Assembly: GCF_900111965.1 (NCBI RefSeq)
Contig: NZ_FOJT01000004.1
Coordinates: 124,001 to 188,000, forward strand
DNA from: Flavobacterium swingsii
GTDB lineage: Bacteria > Bacteroidota > Bacteroidia > Flavobacteriales > Flavobacteriaceae
DNA length: 64,000 nucleotides
Direction: 5' to 3'
The first letter of the stretch is position 1, and every line of letters begins with the position of its first letter. The position numbers were made by a program, and so were the translations under genes. Below the pieces are notes generated by a model. It did no database searches. It was not told the DNA's origin and saw only the letters and a program-made list of their open reading frames with translations. Shown here in pieces: positions 27,101 through 35,509 of the stretch.

Positions 27101-30100
27101 ACTTGCTCTCACATAGTATTCATAACAAGTGCCTGGAAGTAATCCAGTTGTAATATATGGATTCGTCGTTGCAGTAGCCCAGCCAGTAGCTGTTGCTGTT
27201 GGTGCTGGTGATCCACAAGGTAAAACCAATACTTGCCATGTTGTGGCTTGACTACCATTAGGATTTAATGGTTGGTTCCAGCCTAATATTGCTGTTGTTT
27301 GTGTAATATTAGAAACTGTTAATAATTTTGGTTTAGCACATGGTGGTGGTGGACCACAAGTCACATTAGAAGTCCAACCTGCTCCTTGACCACTACTATC
27401 ACTTCTAAATCTAAAAGTCAAACAACCATCAGTACTTGATGATGTAAATGGGCCTGGAATTGCAGTTCCCCAATAAGATCCAGCGACTCCGCCAGGTACA
27501 TTTCCTGCTCCATTTGCACTAGCAATTTGTGGTGCAGCAACGCTATTTCCATCAAAAACATATAATCCGTCCCAATTAGTTTCTGTGTCAAATGATGTAA
27601 AGGTCACTGTAACAACATCACCAGGATTACTTGGACATATTGTAATAACCGAATTTTCATTATTTCCATAAATTGCAGTAGGTCCTCCAGTATCGAAGAA
27701 ACCTCCTCCACAACCAGGGAATGTAGTTGCAGTTTTTACTCCAGACCATGGTCCTGTATCACTTGCAGAACAAACACCTCTTACATAAAAATCATAACAT
27801 GTACCTGGGTTTAATCCTGTCATAACGAAAGGATTTGTAGGAGCAAGAACCCATCCTGTAGATGCTCCTGTTGGCACTGGAGAACCACAAGGCAATGCAA
27901 TGCAATTCCATGAAGTTGCAGCTCCAGCATTTGTCCACCCTACAGTAACGGTAGATGATGTAATTGCTGTAGTTGTTAATGTTGTTGGCGCTAAACACGT
28001 AGGTAGTGTTGTAAATGTTTTAACTATCGACCAGTTACTATTACTTGCGCCACAAACTGCTCTTACATAAAAATCATAAGTTGTATTTTGTGTAAGTAAA
28101 GTAACAGCAAGAGGATTTGTTGTCACTCCTGGATATGTAGGTGTTGATGCTGCTGTAGGCGCTGGAGAACCTGTAGGAACTAAATAAACATCCCAAAGCG
28201 TTGATCCATTTGGTGTCCAACCTAAATTTGCAGTTGTTGTAGTAATGGCTGTGTTTGTTAGATTTGTTGGGTCTAAACACGCTGCCTGACTACAATTAAA
28301 TGAAGTTGCATATAACTGCCCTAAAGACAATACTGTTGTCGGTTTTGTATATATCGTTTGTGAAAAAGGAGCGTTATTAATGATTGAAATATTAACCCTA
28401 GTAGGAACTGTACCCACTACTGTCCAAACTAATTCGAAAGGATAATTTTGACATAATGTAACTGGTACATTTAATGAAGTTCCTGTTGTAAATTGAGGTC
28501 CTAAGGTTTTTATAACATAACCATTTTGTCTAACTTCCATTTGTGCACCTGACCATTGCGCAGTTGTTGATGCTAATCTAAATGTATAAGTACACTGATC
28601 TACAACTTCACAAATATTAGTGTTAAATAGGTAAGGTCCAGCCCATGGGCTAAATATACCTGCTCCGCAATCTGATCTTACCCAGTATTGATAAGCAGTT
28701 CCTATTGTGAGTCCTGTATTAACAAGGAAGTTTGTGTTTGTATTGGCTGTAACACCAGCTCCTGTAGGAATTGAACCTCCAGCTGGTTGTACTGCTACTT
28801 GCCAAGATGATGCGCCAGTAGGATTAGTCCAAGATAAACTTGCGGTAGTCGTTCCTATATTTGTAGTAGGTAATCCCGCAGGAGGCGTACACGTTACTGG
28901 TTGAATGACTAATGTGTACGGTGTAGATTGCGTCGTAGCATTTGTTGAAATAACAAAAACATAAGTTTGACCTGCAACAACCGCTAAACTAGGGATAACC
29001 CTAGGTGTATTAGTAGTGGCGGCAACACCTGCTAAACAAGCCACGCCAACATTTGCACAACCATTATAAACAAAAATAGCAGAGTTAGTGTTTGTTGGGG
29101 TCATTGTTACACTTATATTCTCTGTCGTTGTAGCTGTATAAGAATAAAACACCTCATAACCCTGAAGATAATTCGTTGCTCCACCTGCACATCCACCACC
29201 TTGCGGTACATCTACCTCATCACCATATAAAATAGTATCACTAGAGTGACTATATGTTGAGCTACCTATTACAATAGGTGATACACAGATTGATCCTAAA
29301 GGTTTTGTAGAAAAAAGTAGCGACATCCAAGCGCTATTAACTCCTCCTGCACAAAGAGAACGAACGTAAAAAATATAATCAGTTCCTGGTGCAAGTCCTG
29401 TTGCAGGATAAGTTGGCGTTCCAGAAACTATTACTCCAGCTCCTGTTGGTGTTGAAGCAACTGGAAGAACTTCTATTTCCCATTGTGTTGCGCTTCCAAC
29501 ATTTGTCCAATTTAAAGTTGCGGAAACTGAAGCTAAATTAGTTACATTTAAAGCTGTTGGGTTTAAACATTGCTCAACAACTTTAACATCATCTATTAAC
29601 CATCTGTCACCAGTAGTTGGACCTGCTGGTTGTGTATTAACCTTAACAAATGCGATATATAATTGTGTGCCTGCTGGGTAAGCAGCCAAACTAACTATTT
29701 TTTCTTCATAAGTAAGCGGGTTTACTGTATTAAGTGTTAAATCAGTCCAAGTTTGTACCGTTGTATATGCCGCTTGGTTGGTTTGACTCGCATTTGTAGA
29801 AACTCTAATTTCGTAAGTAGTACCATTGTCAGGTATAATTGTTTGTCTGGTAAAAAAGCGTAATTGCGAATTGACCGTCACCGTAATTTGAGGAGACACT
29901 AGCCAATCTTCTGACGTGTTTCCTGCTAATATGTTTTCACGATCAACAATTGCGGCTTTCAGGCCAGAATTGACCCTTGTTAGGTCGGTTGTTTCGGCCC
30001 AGCCAACTGCTGTTCCTACCCCATTATCTAAAACTATCCAGTTACCTGGTGTTGTAGGTGGAAATGTAGCTCCTTCAAATCCTTCATTTATTTGGGAAAA

Positions 30101-30151
30101 TCCCAAAAAAGGAAGAATCATCATGAAAAATGCTAAAATAATTTTTTTCAT
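24131..30151 (-). CDS. Giant T9SS type-B adhesin with FN3 and Ig-like repeats
   Basis: A 2006-residue secreted protein. Signal peptide 1-20; then a choice-of-anchor-type domain (about 21-190); FN3-like modules with the pattern ATLNWT...YxFYVRSxC at roughly 195-285, 425-515, 630-720, 722-815 and 945-1045; a CUB-like domain near 817-940; Ig/PKD-like repeats around 1350-1700; and the C-terminal type-B sorting domain (about 1920-2006, ISPNGDGDNDTFDLRGL through IYINK). The sorting domain directs export by the type IX system to the cell surface. In gliding flavobacteria such proteins resemble SprB and aid motility or attachment. Its promoter box is at 30191-30198. The PorP/SprF and OmpA genes follow on the same strand. 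Confidence 0.93.
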   Translation of the reverse strand: MKKIILAFFMMILPFLGFSQINEGFEGATFPPTTPGNWIVLDNGVGTAVGWAETTDLTRVNSGLKAAIVDRENILAGNTSEDWLVSPQITVTVNSQLRFFTRQTIIPDNGTTYEIRVSTNASQTNQAAYTTVQTWTDLTLNTVNPLTYEEKIVSLAAYPAGTQLYIAFVKVNTQPAGPTTGDRWLIDDVKVVEQCLNPTALNVTNLASVSATLNWTNVGSATQWEIEVLPVASTPTGAGVIVSGTPTYPATGLAPGTDYIFYVRSLCAGGVNSAWMSLLFSTKPLGSICVSPIVIGSSTYSHSSDTILYGDEVDVPQGGGCAGGATNYLQGYEVFYSYTATTTENISVTMTPTNTNSAIFVYNGCANVGVACLAGVAATTNTPRVIPSLAVVAGQTYVFVISTNATTQSTPYTLVIQPVTCTPPAGLPTTNIGTTTASLSWTNPTGASSWQVAVQPAGGSIPTGAGVTANTNTNFLVNTGLTIGTAYQYWVRSDCGAGIFSPWAGPYLFNTNICEVVDQCTYTFRLASTTAQWSGAQMEVRQNGYVIKTLGPQFTTGTSLNVPVTLCQNYPFELVWTVVGTVPTRVNISIINNAPFSQTIYTKPTTVLSLGQLYATSFNCSQAACLDPTNLTNTAITTTTANLGWTPNGSTLWDVYLVPTGSPAPTAASTPTYPGVTTNPLAVTLLTQNTTYDFYVRAVCGASNSNWSIVKTFTTLPTCLAPTTLTTTAITSSTVTVGWTNAGAATSWNCIALPCGSPVPTGASTGWVLAPTNPFVMTGLNPGTCYDFYVRGVCSASDTGPWSGVKTATTFPGCGGGFFDTGGPTAIYGNNENSVITICPSNPGDVVTVTFTSFDTETNWDGLYVFDGNSVAAPQIASANGAGNVPGGVAGSYWGTAIPGPFTSSSTDGCLTFRFRSDSSGQGAGWTSNVTCGPPPPCAKPKLLTVSNITQTTAILGWNQPLNPNGSQATTWQVLVLPCGSPAPTATATGWATATTNPYITTGLLPGTCYEYYVRASCSPTEVSLWGGPRSFTTLLINDECIGSILAPVNQNTNCLQTVPGTVNAATASPEANSCGATADNDDVWYHFTATATTHHVSLLGLNYATNPTGLQYALYTGSCGALTQFGGCVTATESNNTNGLIIGQTYYVRVYSTSTTASTIQFDLCIGTTQITCPTALPLCAITPVIIPNNVGVPTLPNPVSPYSTTSTTVGCLGSAPAPTFYYLTIPTNGNYTFFLEQSRNNTFTGAGLDVDFVAWGPYASTSIACSSISTANAAPTGNFCSFSGAVTETFTVNGAIAGQVYVLMITNFSQDKGFVRITQTTGPIPTFCCPYTNFSYPGSFFCQDGANISPTLQSGGTAGTFSSTPGLVINPVTGEINIGASTLGSYTVTNTILGAGNCTTSTSTWLIKITAPANATISYSAPAYCSNDTVIKTVTQTGTVGGNYYAVPAGLTINTTTGAINPSTSTPGNYIVNYAIATVAGCPTFLTTTPVTITRLPIATFNYGLLPYCQNGGTASPTFTGGGVAGAFTSTTGLVINSTTGVVDLATSTPGTYTVTNTILASGGCADVISSNTITITTLPIATFSYAGSPYCQNAGTASPTFTGGGVAGAFTSTTGLVINGVTGEVDLAASTSGTYIVTNTIAAANGCPNVFETASITINVNPTATIASSDADDTICSDGTATIIVTPTNYTTGATYSWTLGGNPIAGTTNTVPVTVTGTYAVTITLNGCTNVIPLSLAFTVNAVPNFTLSGTNIVKCVNETAALSVVPNNFSITDPAITYTWSYNSIVDTSLTTSTINVTNYGTYSVAVNNLGCISTQQITVSPDPINIPIGTNGECAGQNYILTASPISGSYTPGSGNVTYIWENASGTVVGTNSDTFNVSEYVRNNPSTTIPTTFTVTITTIPDGCTGTQVFDVITSVCTIQKGISPNGDGDNDTFDLRGLNVKQLEIFNRYGAKVYSFANYTNQWSGQSDKGQQLPDGTYYYVIEQNNGETKTGWIYINK
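25290..25630 (-). repeat. Near-identical internal repeats in the adhesin gene
   Basis: A block centred on 25310-25375 and its copy about 246 bases away at 25556-25620 are almost identical at the DNA level (both contain GCAACACCACCACCTGTAAA). They encode the protein repeat PTFTGGGVAGAFTSTTGLVI twice. The 82-residue unit looks recently duplicated or converted. Confidence 0.8.
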
Positions 30152-30190
30152 AGTTATTAATATTTTCGGTTAATTGGTTTATTCAATCTC

Positions 30191-30198
30191 CAAATATA
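30191..30198 (-). promoter_or_regulatory. Promoter -7 box of the adhesin operon
   Basis: On the minus strand it reads TATATTTG, with a TTTG about 22 bases further upstream, and lies 40 bases before the adhesin ATG. Confidence 0.6.
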
Positions 30199-30304
30199 AA
30201 AAAAATTAATAATTTAATAACAAAAATTAACAAAATACAACTTTTAGATAATAAAAATGTATTTTTCATTCCATTAATAACTATTTTTTTAGTTTCAAAA
30301 TGAG

Positions 30305-30312
30305 TAGATTTG
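30305..30312 (+). promoter_or_regulatory. Promoter -7 box of hflX
   Basis: TAGATTTG matches TAnnTTTG. Its end overlaps a TTG that could be read as an upstream start, so the ATG at 30328 is preferred. Confidence 0.55.
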
Positions 30313-30327
30313 TACTTTATTATAATT

Positions 30328-31563
30328 ATGTTAGAAAAAGAAATTATAAATTTTGAGAAAACTATCATTGTTGGTATCGTAACTCAAAATCAAAGCGAAG
30401 AAAAACTAAAAGAATATCTAGACGAATTAGAGTTTTTAACTTTTACCGCTGGCGGGGAAGTTGTGAAACGTTTTTCTCAGAAAATGGAACGCCCAAATCC
30501 CAAAACTTTTTTAGGAACTGGAAAAATAGAAGAAATTAATCTTTATGTAATTGAAAATGGTATTTCGACTATTGTTTTTGACGATGAATTATCGCCTTCT
30601 CAGCAAAAAAATATTTCCAAAATTATCGATTGCAAAATCCTAGACAGAACACACCTTATTTTGGATATTTTTGCCCAAAGAGCCGAAACTTCTTACGCAA
30701 GAACCCAAGTAGAATTAGCGCAATGCATCTATTTATTGCCAAGACTTTCCGGAATGTGGACACACCTAGAACGTCAAAAAGGTGGTATAGGAATGCGTGG
30801 TCCTGGAGAAACCGAGATTGAAACCGACCGACGAATTGTGCGTGACAGAATCGCTTTACTTAAAGAAAAGATAAAAACGATCGACAAACAACAATCGATA
30901 CAAAGAGGAAATCGTGGCGCGATGGTTCGTGTGGCTTTAGTTGGTTATACCAATGTTGGAAAATCGACCTTAATGAATGCCGTAGGAAAAAGTGATGTTT
31001 TTGTTGAAAACAAGCTTTTTGCAACGCTTGACACAACGGTAAGAAAAGTAGTGATTAAAAATCTGCCTTTTTTACTTTCGGATACCGTAGGTTTTATTAG
31101 AAAATTGCCAACACAACTGGTAGATTCTTTCAAAAGCACGCTCGACGAAGTTCGTGAAGCGGATCTGTTATTACACGTGGTCGATATTTCTCATCAAGAT
31201 TTTGAAGACCATATTGAAGCGGTAAATAAAATTTTATTAGATATAAAAAGTGCCGACAAGCCGACTATCATGGTTTTTAATAAAATAGATGCTTATACAC
31301 ACCTCACGATTGATGCGGATGATTTAATGACCGAAAGAACCAGTAAACATTACACACTTCAAGAATGGAAAAACACTTGGATGAATAAAGTAGGTGAAAA
31401 AAACGCCCTATTTATATCGGCAACAAACAAAGAAAATTTCGAGGAATTTCGTAAAAAAGTCTACGAAACCGTTCGGGAAATACACATTACCAGATTTCCT
31501 TATAATAAGTTTTTGTATCCGGATTATGAAGACGCTATAGATAAAGAGGAAGAAGAGGATTAG
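30328..31563 (+). CDS. hflX: Ribosome-associated GTPase HflX
   Basis: HflX binds stalled or dormant ribosomes and splits or rescues them using GTP. From the ATG at 30328 the protein has 411 residues. The N-terminal HflX domain includes the GTGKIEEI and ELSPSQQKN segments; the G domain has the P-loop GYTNVGKST around residue 206, the DTVGFI switch and the NKID motif. The family RKLPTQLVDSFKSTLDE segment is present. The C-terminus is acidic. It is followed by a GC-rich palindromic region and cassette-like unit B. Confidence 0.95.
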   Translation: MLEKEIINFEKTIIVGIVTQNQSEEKLKEYLDELEFLTFTAGGEVVKRFSQKMERPNPKTFLGTGKIEEINLYVIENGISTIVFDDELSPSQQKNISKIIDCKILDRTHLILDIFAQRAETSYARTQVELAQCIYLLPRLSGMWTHLERQKGGIGMRGPGETEIETDRRIVRDRIALLKEKIKTIDKQQSIQRGNRGAMVRVALVGYTNVGKSTLMNAVGKSDVFVENKLFATLDTTVRKVVIKNLPFLLSDTVGFIRKLPTQLVDSFKSTLDEVREADLLLHVVDISHQDFEDHIEAVNKILLDIKSADKPTIMVFNKIDAYTHLTIDADDLMTERTSKHYTLQEWKNTWMNKVGEKNALFISATNKENFEEFRKKVYETVREIHITRFPYNKFLYPDYEDAIDKEEEED

Positions 31564-31595
31564 ATAGGTTTTCAAACACGAATTACACGAATCTC

Positions 31596-31695
31596 TAAGT
31601 TGGGAGCAAGGCGCGAACGCCTCCCTCCCAATGGGCGCGCCCTCCTCCCAACACGCGCTTTCGCGCAATTGGGAACAGCGCAAAGCGCGCGCCCA
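31596..31695. other. GC-rich palindromic segment before unit B
   Basis: About 100 bases with unusually high GC contain nested inverted repeats: TTGGGAG...CTCCC-type pairs around GGCGCGAACGCC, and GCGCTTTCGCGC next to GCGCAAAGCGCGC. No gene is credible here. It abuts the 5' edge of cassette-like unit B and may be a degenerate remnant of a similar palindrome, or a dispersed repeat. Confidence 0.6.
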
Positions 31696-32339
31696 TTAGT
31701 GGCAAGCTAAAAACGAAATACTGCTTATATGAAATTTTTGAAATCTATTTTTTGGAGAAAAACTAAAGACAGAATTATACTTTCAGACTCATTTTCTTTA
31801 TCTGTTGTAGAAGTGATTGAGGAAATAGACAATATAGACTCAGAAATCAGTGATGATCTATTTTATGAGATAATTTCTAAAAAAAATATAACTCAATTTG
31901 AAGCAAACGAAATTTATATTTTTTTACCGATAGCTTTTGCTCAACTTTGGGTATCAAAAGCAAATTGGCATGAAGAATACAATGAAATACTTCCAAACAA
32001 AAAAGAAGTGTCGAAAAGATACGATGAAACTGAATCCTTTCAAATAATAATTCAAATAGTTAAAGATTATTTTGAAAATAAACCTTCAAGAAATACTATA
32101 ATTCAAATTGGTGGAAGAAGTGCGGAAATTAATGCGATGAATAAGTTGATACTAGAAGGCGGAAAAGTTGAAGATGTTAAAATGACAAAGACAACAATAA
32201 TAAGATAGCCTGCCACTAACACACGCTACAAGCAATTTGGGTATTTGGCTTAATTTGAAATTGGTTTTGTATTTGGAAGATTAGGCAAATCCGAATAATG
32301 GGCTTAATTTAGTCCCAAACTGCTTGTAGCGCCAGAACG
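31696..32339 (+). mobile_element. Integron-cassette-like unit B
   Basis: One ORF fills 75 percent of the 644-base unit. The 5' edge TTAGTGGCAAGCTA (31696-31709) is complementary (13 of 14) to TAGCCTGCCACTAA (32206-32219), which contains the stop codon. The 3' part is an attC-like palindrome ending AACG before TTAA. If the unit closed into a circle at G/TT, R'' GCCACTAAC would face a perfect GTTAGTGGC. The start codon lies 33 bases from the edge. This is the clearest of the three units. Confidence 0.6.
31729..32208 (+). CDS. Unrecognised small protein in cassette-like unit B
   Basis: I do not recognise this 159-residue protein. It has no signal peptide or membrane segment. The first 20 residues are basic with a KFLKSIFWRKTK segment, the middle is acidic and helical (EVIEEIDNIDSEISDD), and the C-terminal part contains an IIQIGGRSAEINAMNKL stretch. 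The stop codon TAG lies inside the terminal repeat of the unit. It has no promoter of its own and is not related in sequence to the ORFs of units A and C. Function unknown. Confidence 0.75.
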   Translation: MKFLKSIFWRKTKDRIILSDSFSLSVVEVIEEIDNIDSEISDDLFYEIISKKNITQFEANEIYIFLPIAFAQLWVSKANWHEEYNEILPNKKEVSKRYDETESFQIIIQIVKDYFENKPSRNTIIQIGGRSAEINAMNKLILEGGKVEDVKMTKTTIIR

Positions 32340-32341
32340 TT
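32212..32341 (+). repeat. attC-like imperfect palindrome of unit B
   Basis: R''-like GCCACTAAC at 32212-32220, arm CGCTACAAGCAATTTGGG (32224-32241) against CCCAAACTGCTTGTAGCG (32314-32331), 17 of 18 complementary, and GTTAA at the end. The interior carries GGCTTAATTT twice, as in unit A. Confidence 0.65.
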
Positions 32342-32382
32342 AATAAATAAAAAATCCGTGTTAATTTGTATTTTCTGTAATT

Positions 32383-33633
32383 TTACATTCCACTTCTAAT
32401 TGCTTCAACAGGGTCTAATTTCGATGCCATATAAGCAGGAATTATTCCGGCAATAATACCTATAAGAACTGATATTCCGGTCCCAATAATAATATTCATA
32501 AAACCCAACGCAAATTCAAAATCAAGTGCGTGTGTTAATAAAAGAGATATTATCCAAACTAGAAAAATACCAATAATTCCACCAAAAAGAGACAGCACAA
32601 TGGCTTCAAATAAAAATTGAAGTAAGATGAATCTGTTTTTGGCTCCTAAAGATTTTTGTATTCCTATTAGGTTTGTTCTTTCTTTTACCGAAACAAACAT
32701 AATGTTTGCAATTCCAAAACCACCTACTAATAACGAAAAGAAAGCTATTGCGATACCAACCAAATCCATCAGACTTATTATTTCATCAATCATATCGGTT
32801 AAACCAGAAAGAACATTGACAAAAAAATTGTCTATTTCGCCTATTTTAATTCCTCTGTGATTGCGCAATTTTTGCTTTAATTCTCCTTTAAAAGCTTCAA
32901 TATCTACACCATCTACAGGTTTAATTAAAATGGCTGGCATAACCATCTCGTTGTTATCACCATATAATCGTCGTAAAAAATTAGACGGAATATAAGCTGT
33001 TGTATCGTCTTGTTCGTCAAAAACACTGGCGCCTTTCTTTTTTAAAACGCCAATTACTGTAAATGTCTGACCGTATAATCGTACTTTTTTTCCAATTGGT
33101 TCAATCGATTCAAATAAATTTTGAGCAATATCATGCCCCAATATTACTAATGGTGTGCCTGAATTTGATTCGGATTCATTAAAAAAACGACCTTTTTTTA
33201 AACTCAATGCCTGAATATCTTCAAGCTCATAGGTTGTCGGAATAACATTAATAGAACTTACCGTTTTTCCTTCGTATTTAATGTTTTCTTGTTTGGTAAA
33301 CATCTGGAAACACATCGCATCTAAGTCATTCAAAGACTTGCTCAAATATTCGTATTCTTCATAGGTAACATTAGGAAACTGCTCTTTTTTCCAGTCTGGC
33401 ACTTCAGTTGGTCCAAAAGAATCTTTAAGTAAGTAAATAGAATTTTTATCTAGAGAGCTTAAGTCGTCTTTTATTTTTTTGTCTAACGAGTCGACCGCAG
33501 CCAGCACGGCGATAATAGAAAAAATCCCAATAGTAACACCTAATAACGACAGCAAAGTACGCAGTTTGTTATTCCGTAATGCATTAATCGCAAAACTGAA
33601 ACTTTCTTTAAGCAATCGCATGTATAGTATCAT
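32383..33633 (-). CDS. MacB-like ABC transporter permease
   Basis: A 416-residue inner-membrane protein with the MacB/FtsX fold: one N-terminal transmembrane helix (about 20-45, LRTLLSLLGVTIGIFSII), a large periplasmic domain (about 50-280) and three C-terminal helices (roughly 290-315, 335-365 and 380-405). It ends in PVEAIRSG, typical of the family. Such permeases pair with an ATPase to move peptides, lipids or lipoproteins by mechanotransmission. No ATPase gene is adjacent, so the partner must lie elsewhere. A downstream ATG (33621) is an alternative start. Confidence 0.9.
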   Translation of the reverse strand: MILYMRLLKESFSFAINALRNNKLRTLLSLLGVTIGIFSIIAVLAAVDSLDKKIKDDLSSLDKNSIYLLKDSFGPTEVPDWKKEQFPNVTYEEYEYLSKSLNDLDAMCFQMFTKQENIKYEGKTVSSINVIPTTYELEDIQALSLKKGRFFNESESNSGTPLVILGHDIAQNLFESIEPIGKKVRLYGQTFTVIGVLKKKGASVFDEQDDTTAYIPSNFLRRLYGDNNEMVMPAILIKPVDGVDIEAFKGELKQKLRNHRGIKIGEIDNFFVNVLSGLTDMIDEIISLMDLVGIAIAFFSLLVGGFGIANIMFVSVKERTNLIGIQKSLGAKNRFILLQFLFEAIVLSLFGGIIGIFLVWIISLLLTHALDFEFALGFMNIIIGTGISVLIGIIAGIIPAYMASKLDPVEAIRSGM

Positions 33634-33893
33634 AGGAATATTTGTAATGTAAAATTGATTAATTCTTAGTTAAAAAACCTAACAGAAAATTAATTCTTAA
33701 CAGGCGTGTTCTTTTTCAGCCACTGATTACACAGATTAGCACAGATTTTTTTCAACTAGATGCAAAATCTTTTTAATCCTTTAAATCTGTGGCAAAAAAA
33801 ATAAAAAAGCAATGTGTTTTTAGGCTATAGCTAATAGGTGTATAATTTTAAATTTTTGTTACAATCTTATCTCAAAATTAATTACAAAAAAAC

Positions 33894-33901
33894 TACTTTT
33901 G
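33894..33901 (+). promoter_or_regulatory. Promoter -7 box of purH
   Basis: TACTTTTG matches TAnnTTTG, 23 bases before the start. The rest of the 290-base gap 33634-33923 holds no credible gene, only AT-rich sequence and a CACTGATTACACAGATTAG stretch that resembles a repeat common in this group. Confidence 0.5.
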
Positions 33902-33923
33902 CAAAATAAATTACAACAACACA

Positions 33924-35456
33924 ATGAATACTACAAAAACAATCCAATCGGCACTTATTTCGGTGTTTGACAAAGAAGGTCTAGAACCAATTGTTAGAAA
34001 ATTACACCAACAAAACGTTACTATTTACTCGACTGGAGGAACCGAAGATTTTATAAAAAATCTAGGAATTCCTGTAGTTCCTGTAGAAGACGTAACGTCT
34101 TATCCATCAATCCTTGGCGGAAGAGTAAAAACTTTGCATCCAAAAGTTTTTGGAGGAATTTTAAACCGTCAGGACAATGCAACCGATGTGCAACAAATGC
34201 AAGAATTTGACATTCCACAAATAGATGTTGTTATTGTCGATTTGTATCCGTTCGAAAAAACAGTTTCATCAGGCGCAAGCGATGCCGATATTATCGAAAA
34301 AATCGATATTGGTGGGATTTCACTTATTCGTGCTGCTGCAAAAAACTTCAAAGACACCGTAATTATCCCTTCGGTAAATGAATATGTATTATTTTTAGAT
34401 ATTATTTCAAATAATAACGGACAAACTACGTTACAACAAAGAAAGCAATTTGCAACCAAAGCTTTTAATGTTTCGTCACATTACGATTCGGCGATTTTTA
34501 ATTATTTTAATACAAATAAAGAAGAAGTTGTTCTGAAAATTAGCGAAACCAAAGCCGACGTTTTACGTTACGGAGAGAATCCGCATCAAAAAGGATTTTT
34601 CTTTGGAGATTTCGATAAAATATTTACAAAATTGCATGGTAAAGAATTATCATATAATAATTTACTTGATGTAGATGCAGCCGTAAATTTGATGGGAGAA
34701 TTTAAAAATGACGAGCCAACATTTGCAATCTTAAAACACAATAACGCTTGCGGAATTGCGACAAGAAAAACAATGAGAGCAGCTTATTTAGACGCATTGG
34801 CTGGCGATCCAACATCAGCATTTGGAGGAGTTTTAATTGCTAACGGAAACATCGATTTGGCTACAGCCGAAGAAATAAATAAATTATTCTGCGAAGTAGT
34901 TATTGCGCCAAGTTATGACGAAAATGCTATCGATTTATTACAAGAAAAAAAGAATAGAATTATACTGGTTCAAAAAGAATTGAGCTTACCAGAAACTTCA
35001 GTTAGAAGTTGTTTGAACGGAATTTTGGTTCAAGATAAAGATTTAATTACCGATGGCGAAGCACATTTAAAAACTGCCACAAAAACAGCACCATCGGCAG
35101 CAGAAATTGAAGATTTATTATTTGCATCAAAAATTTGTAAACACACAAAATCGAATACAATCGTTTTGGCAAAAAACAAACAATTGTGTGCTTCTGGAAC
35201 AGGACAAACCTCGAGAGTCGATGCATTAACTCAAGCAATTCACAAAGCAGTTTCGTTTGAATTTGATTTGAAAGGAGCAGTAATGGCGAGTGATGCTTTC
35301 TTCCCTTTTCCAGATTGTGTCGAGATTGCAAAAAATGCAGGAATAGCAGCTGTGATTCAACCTGGCGGATCTATAAAAGACGAATTAAGCATAAATTATT
35401 GTAACGAAAATAATGTTGCAATGGTATTTACGGGAATTCGTCATTTTAAACATTAA
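33924..35456 (+). CDS. purH: Bifunctional AICAR formyltransferase/IMP cyclohydrolase
   Basis: PurH performs the last two steps of IMP synthesis: formylation of AICAR with 10-formyl-THF and ring closure. The 510-residue protein has the IMP cyclohydrolase domain first (residues about 1-135, with STGGT and GGRVKTLHPK) and the formyltransferase domain after it, with RYGENPHQ, the LKHNNACGIA segment carrying the catalytic Lys-His, and the C-terminal DAFFPFPDCVE and VIQPGGSIKDE. Length and order are standard. It lies just ahead of the mreB operon, which has its own promoter. Confidence 0.96.
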   Translation: MNTTKTIQSALISVFDKEGLEPIVRKLHQQNVTIYSTGGTEDFIKNLGIPVVPVEDVTSYPSILGGRVKTLHPKVFGGILNRQDNATDVQQMQEFDIPQIDVVIVDLYPFEKTVSSGASDADIIEKIDIGGISLIRAAAKNFKDTVIIPSVNEYVLFLDIISNNNGQTTLQQRKQFATKAFNVSSHYDSAIFNYFNTNKEEVVLKISETKADVLRYGENPHQKGFFFGDFDKIFTKLHGKELSYNNLLDVDAAVNLMGEFKNDEPTFAILKHNNACGIATRKTMRAAYLDALAGDPTSAFGGVLIANGNIDLATAEEINKLFCEVVIAPSYDENAIDLLQEKKNRIILVQKELSLPETSVRSCLNGILVQDKDLITDGEAHLKTATKTAPSAAEIEDLLFASKICKHTKSNTIVLAKNKQLCASGTGQTSRVDALTQAIHKAVSFEFDLKGAVMASDAFFPFPDCVEIAKNAGIAAVIQPGGSIKDELSINYCNENNVAMVFTGIRHFKH

Positions 35457-35462
35457 TTTTAT

Positions 35463-35470
35463 TACTTTTG
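35463..35470 (+). promoter_or_regulatory. Promoter -7 box of the mreB operon
   Basis: TACTTTTG matches TAnnTTTG, 39 bases before the mreB ATG and directly after purH. Confidence 0.5.
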
Positions 35471-35509
35471 TTCAGTATTTAATATAAATAAATTTAACCC
35501 TGACTAAAT

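Noticed and set aside
27792-28280. Short minus-strand frames within the adhesin gene
   Set aside because: They lie in another frame of the 2006-codon gene and lack any gene features.
31408-31683. 91-codon minus-strand frame over the end of hflX and the GC-rich block
   Set aside because: It overlaps hflX and hairpins; residues reflect the palindromes and no start context is seen.
33711-33790. Repeated CACTGATTACACAGATTAG-like text as a regulatory element
   Set aside because: It resembles degenerate low-information repeats common between genes in this group and has no stable structure or promoter position.
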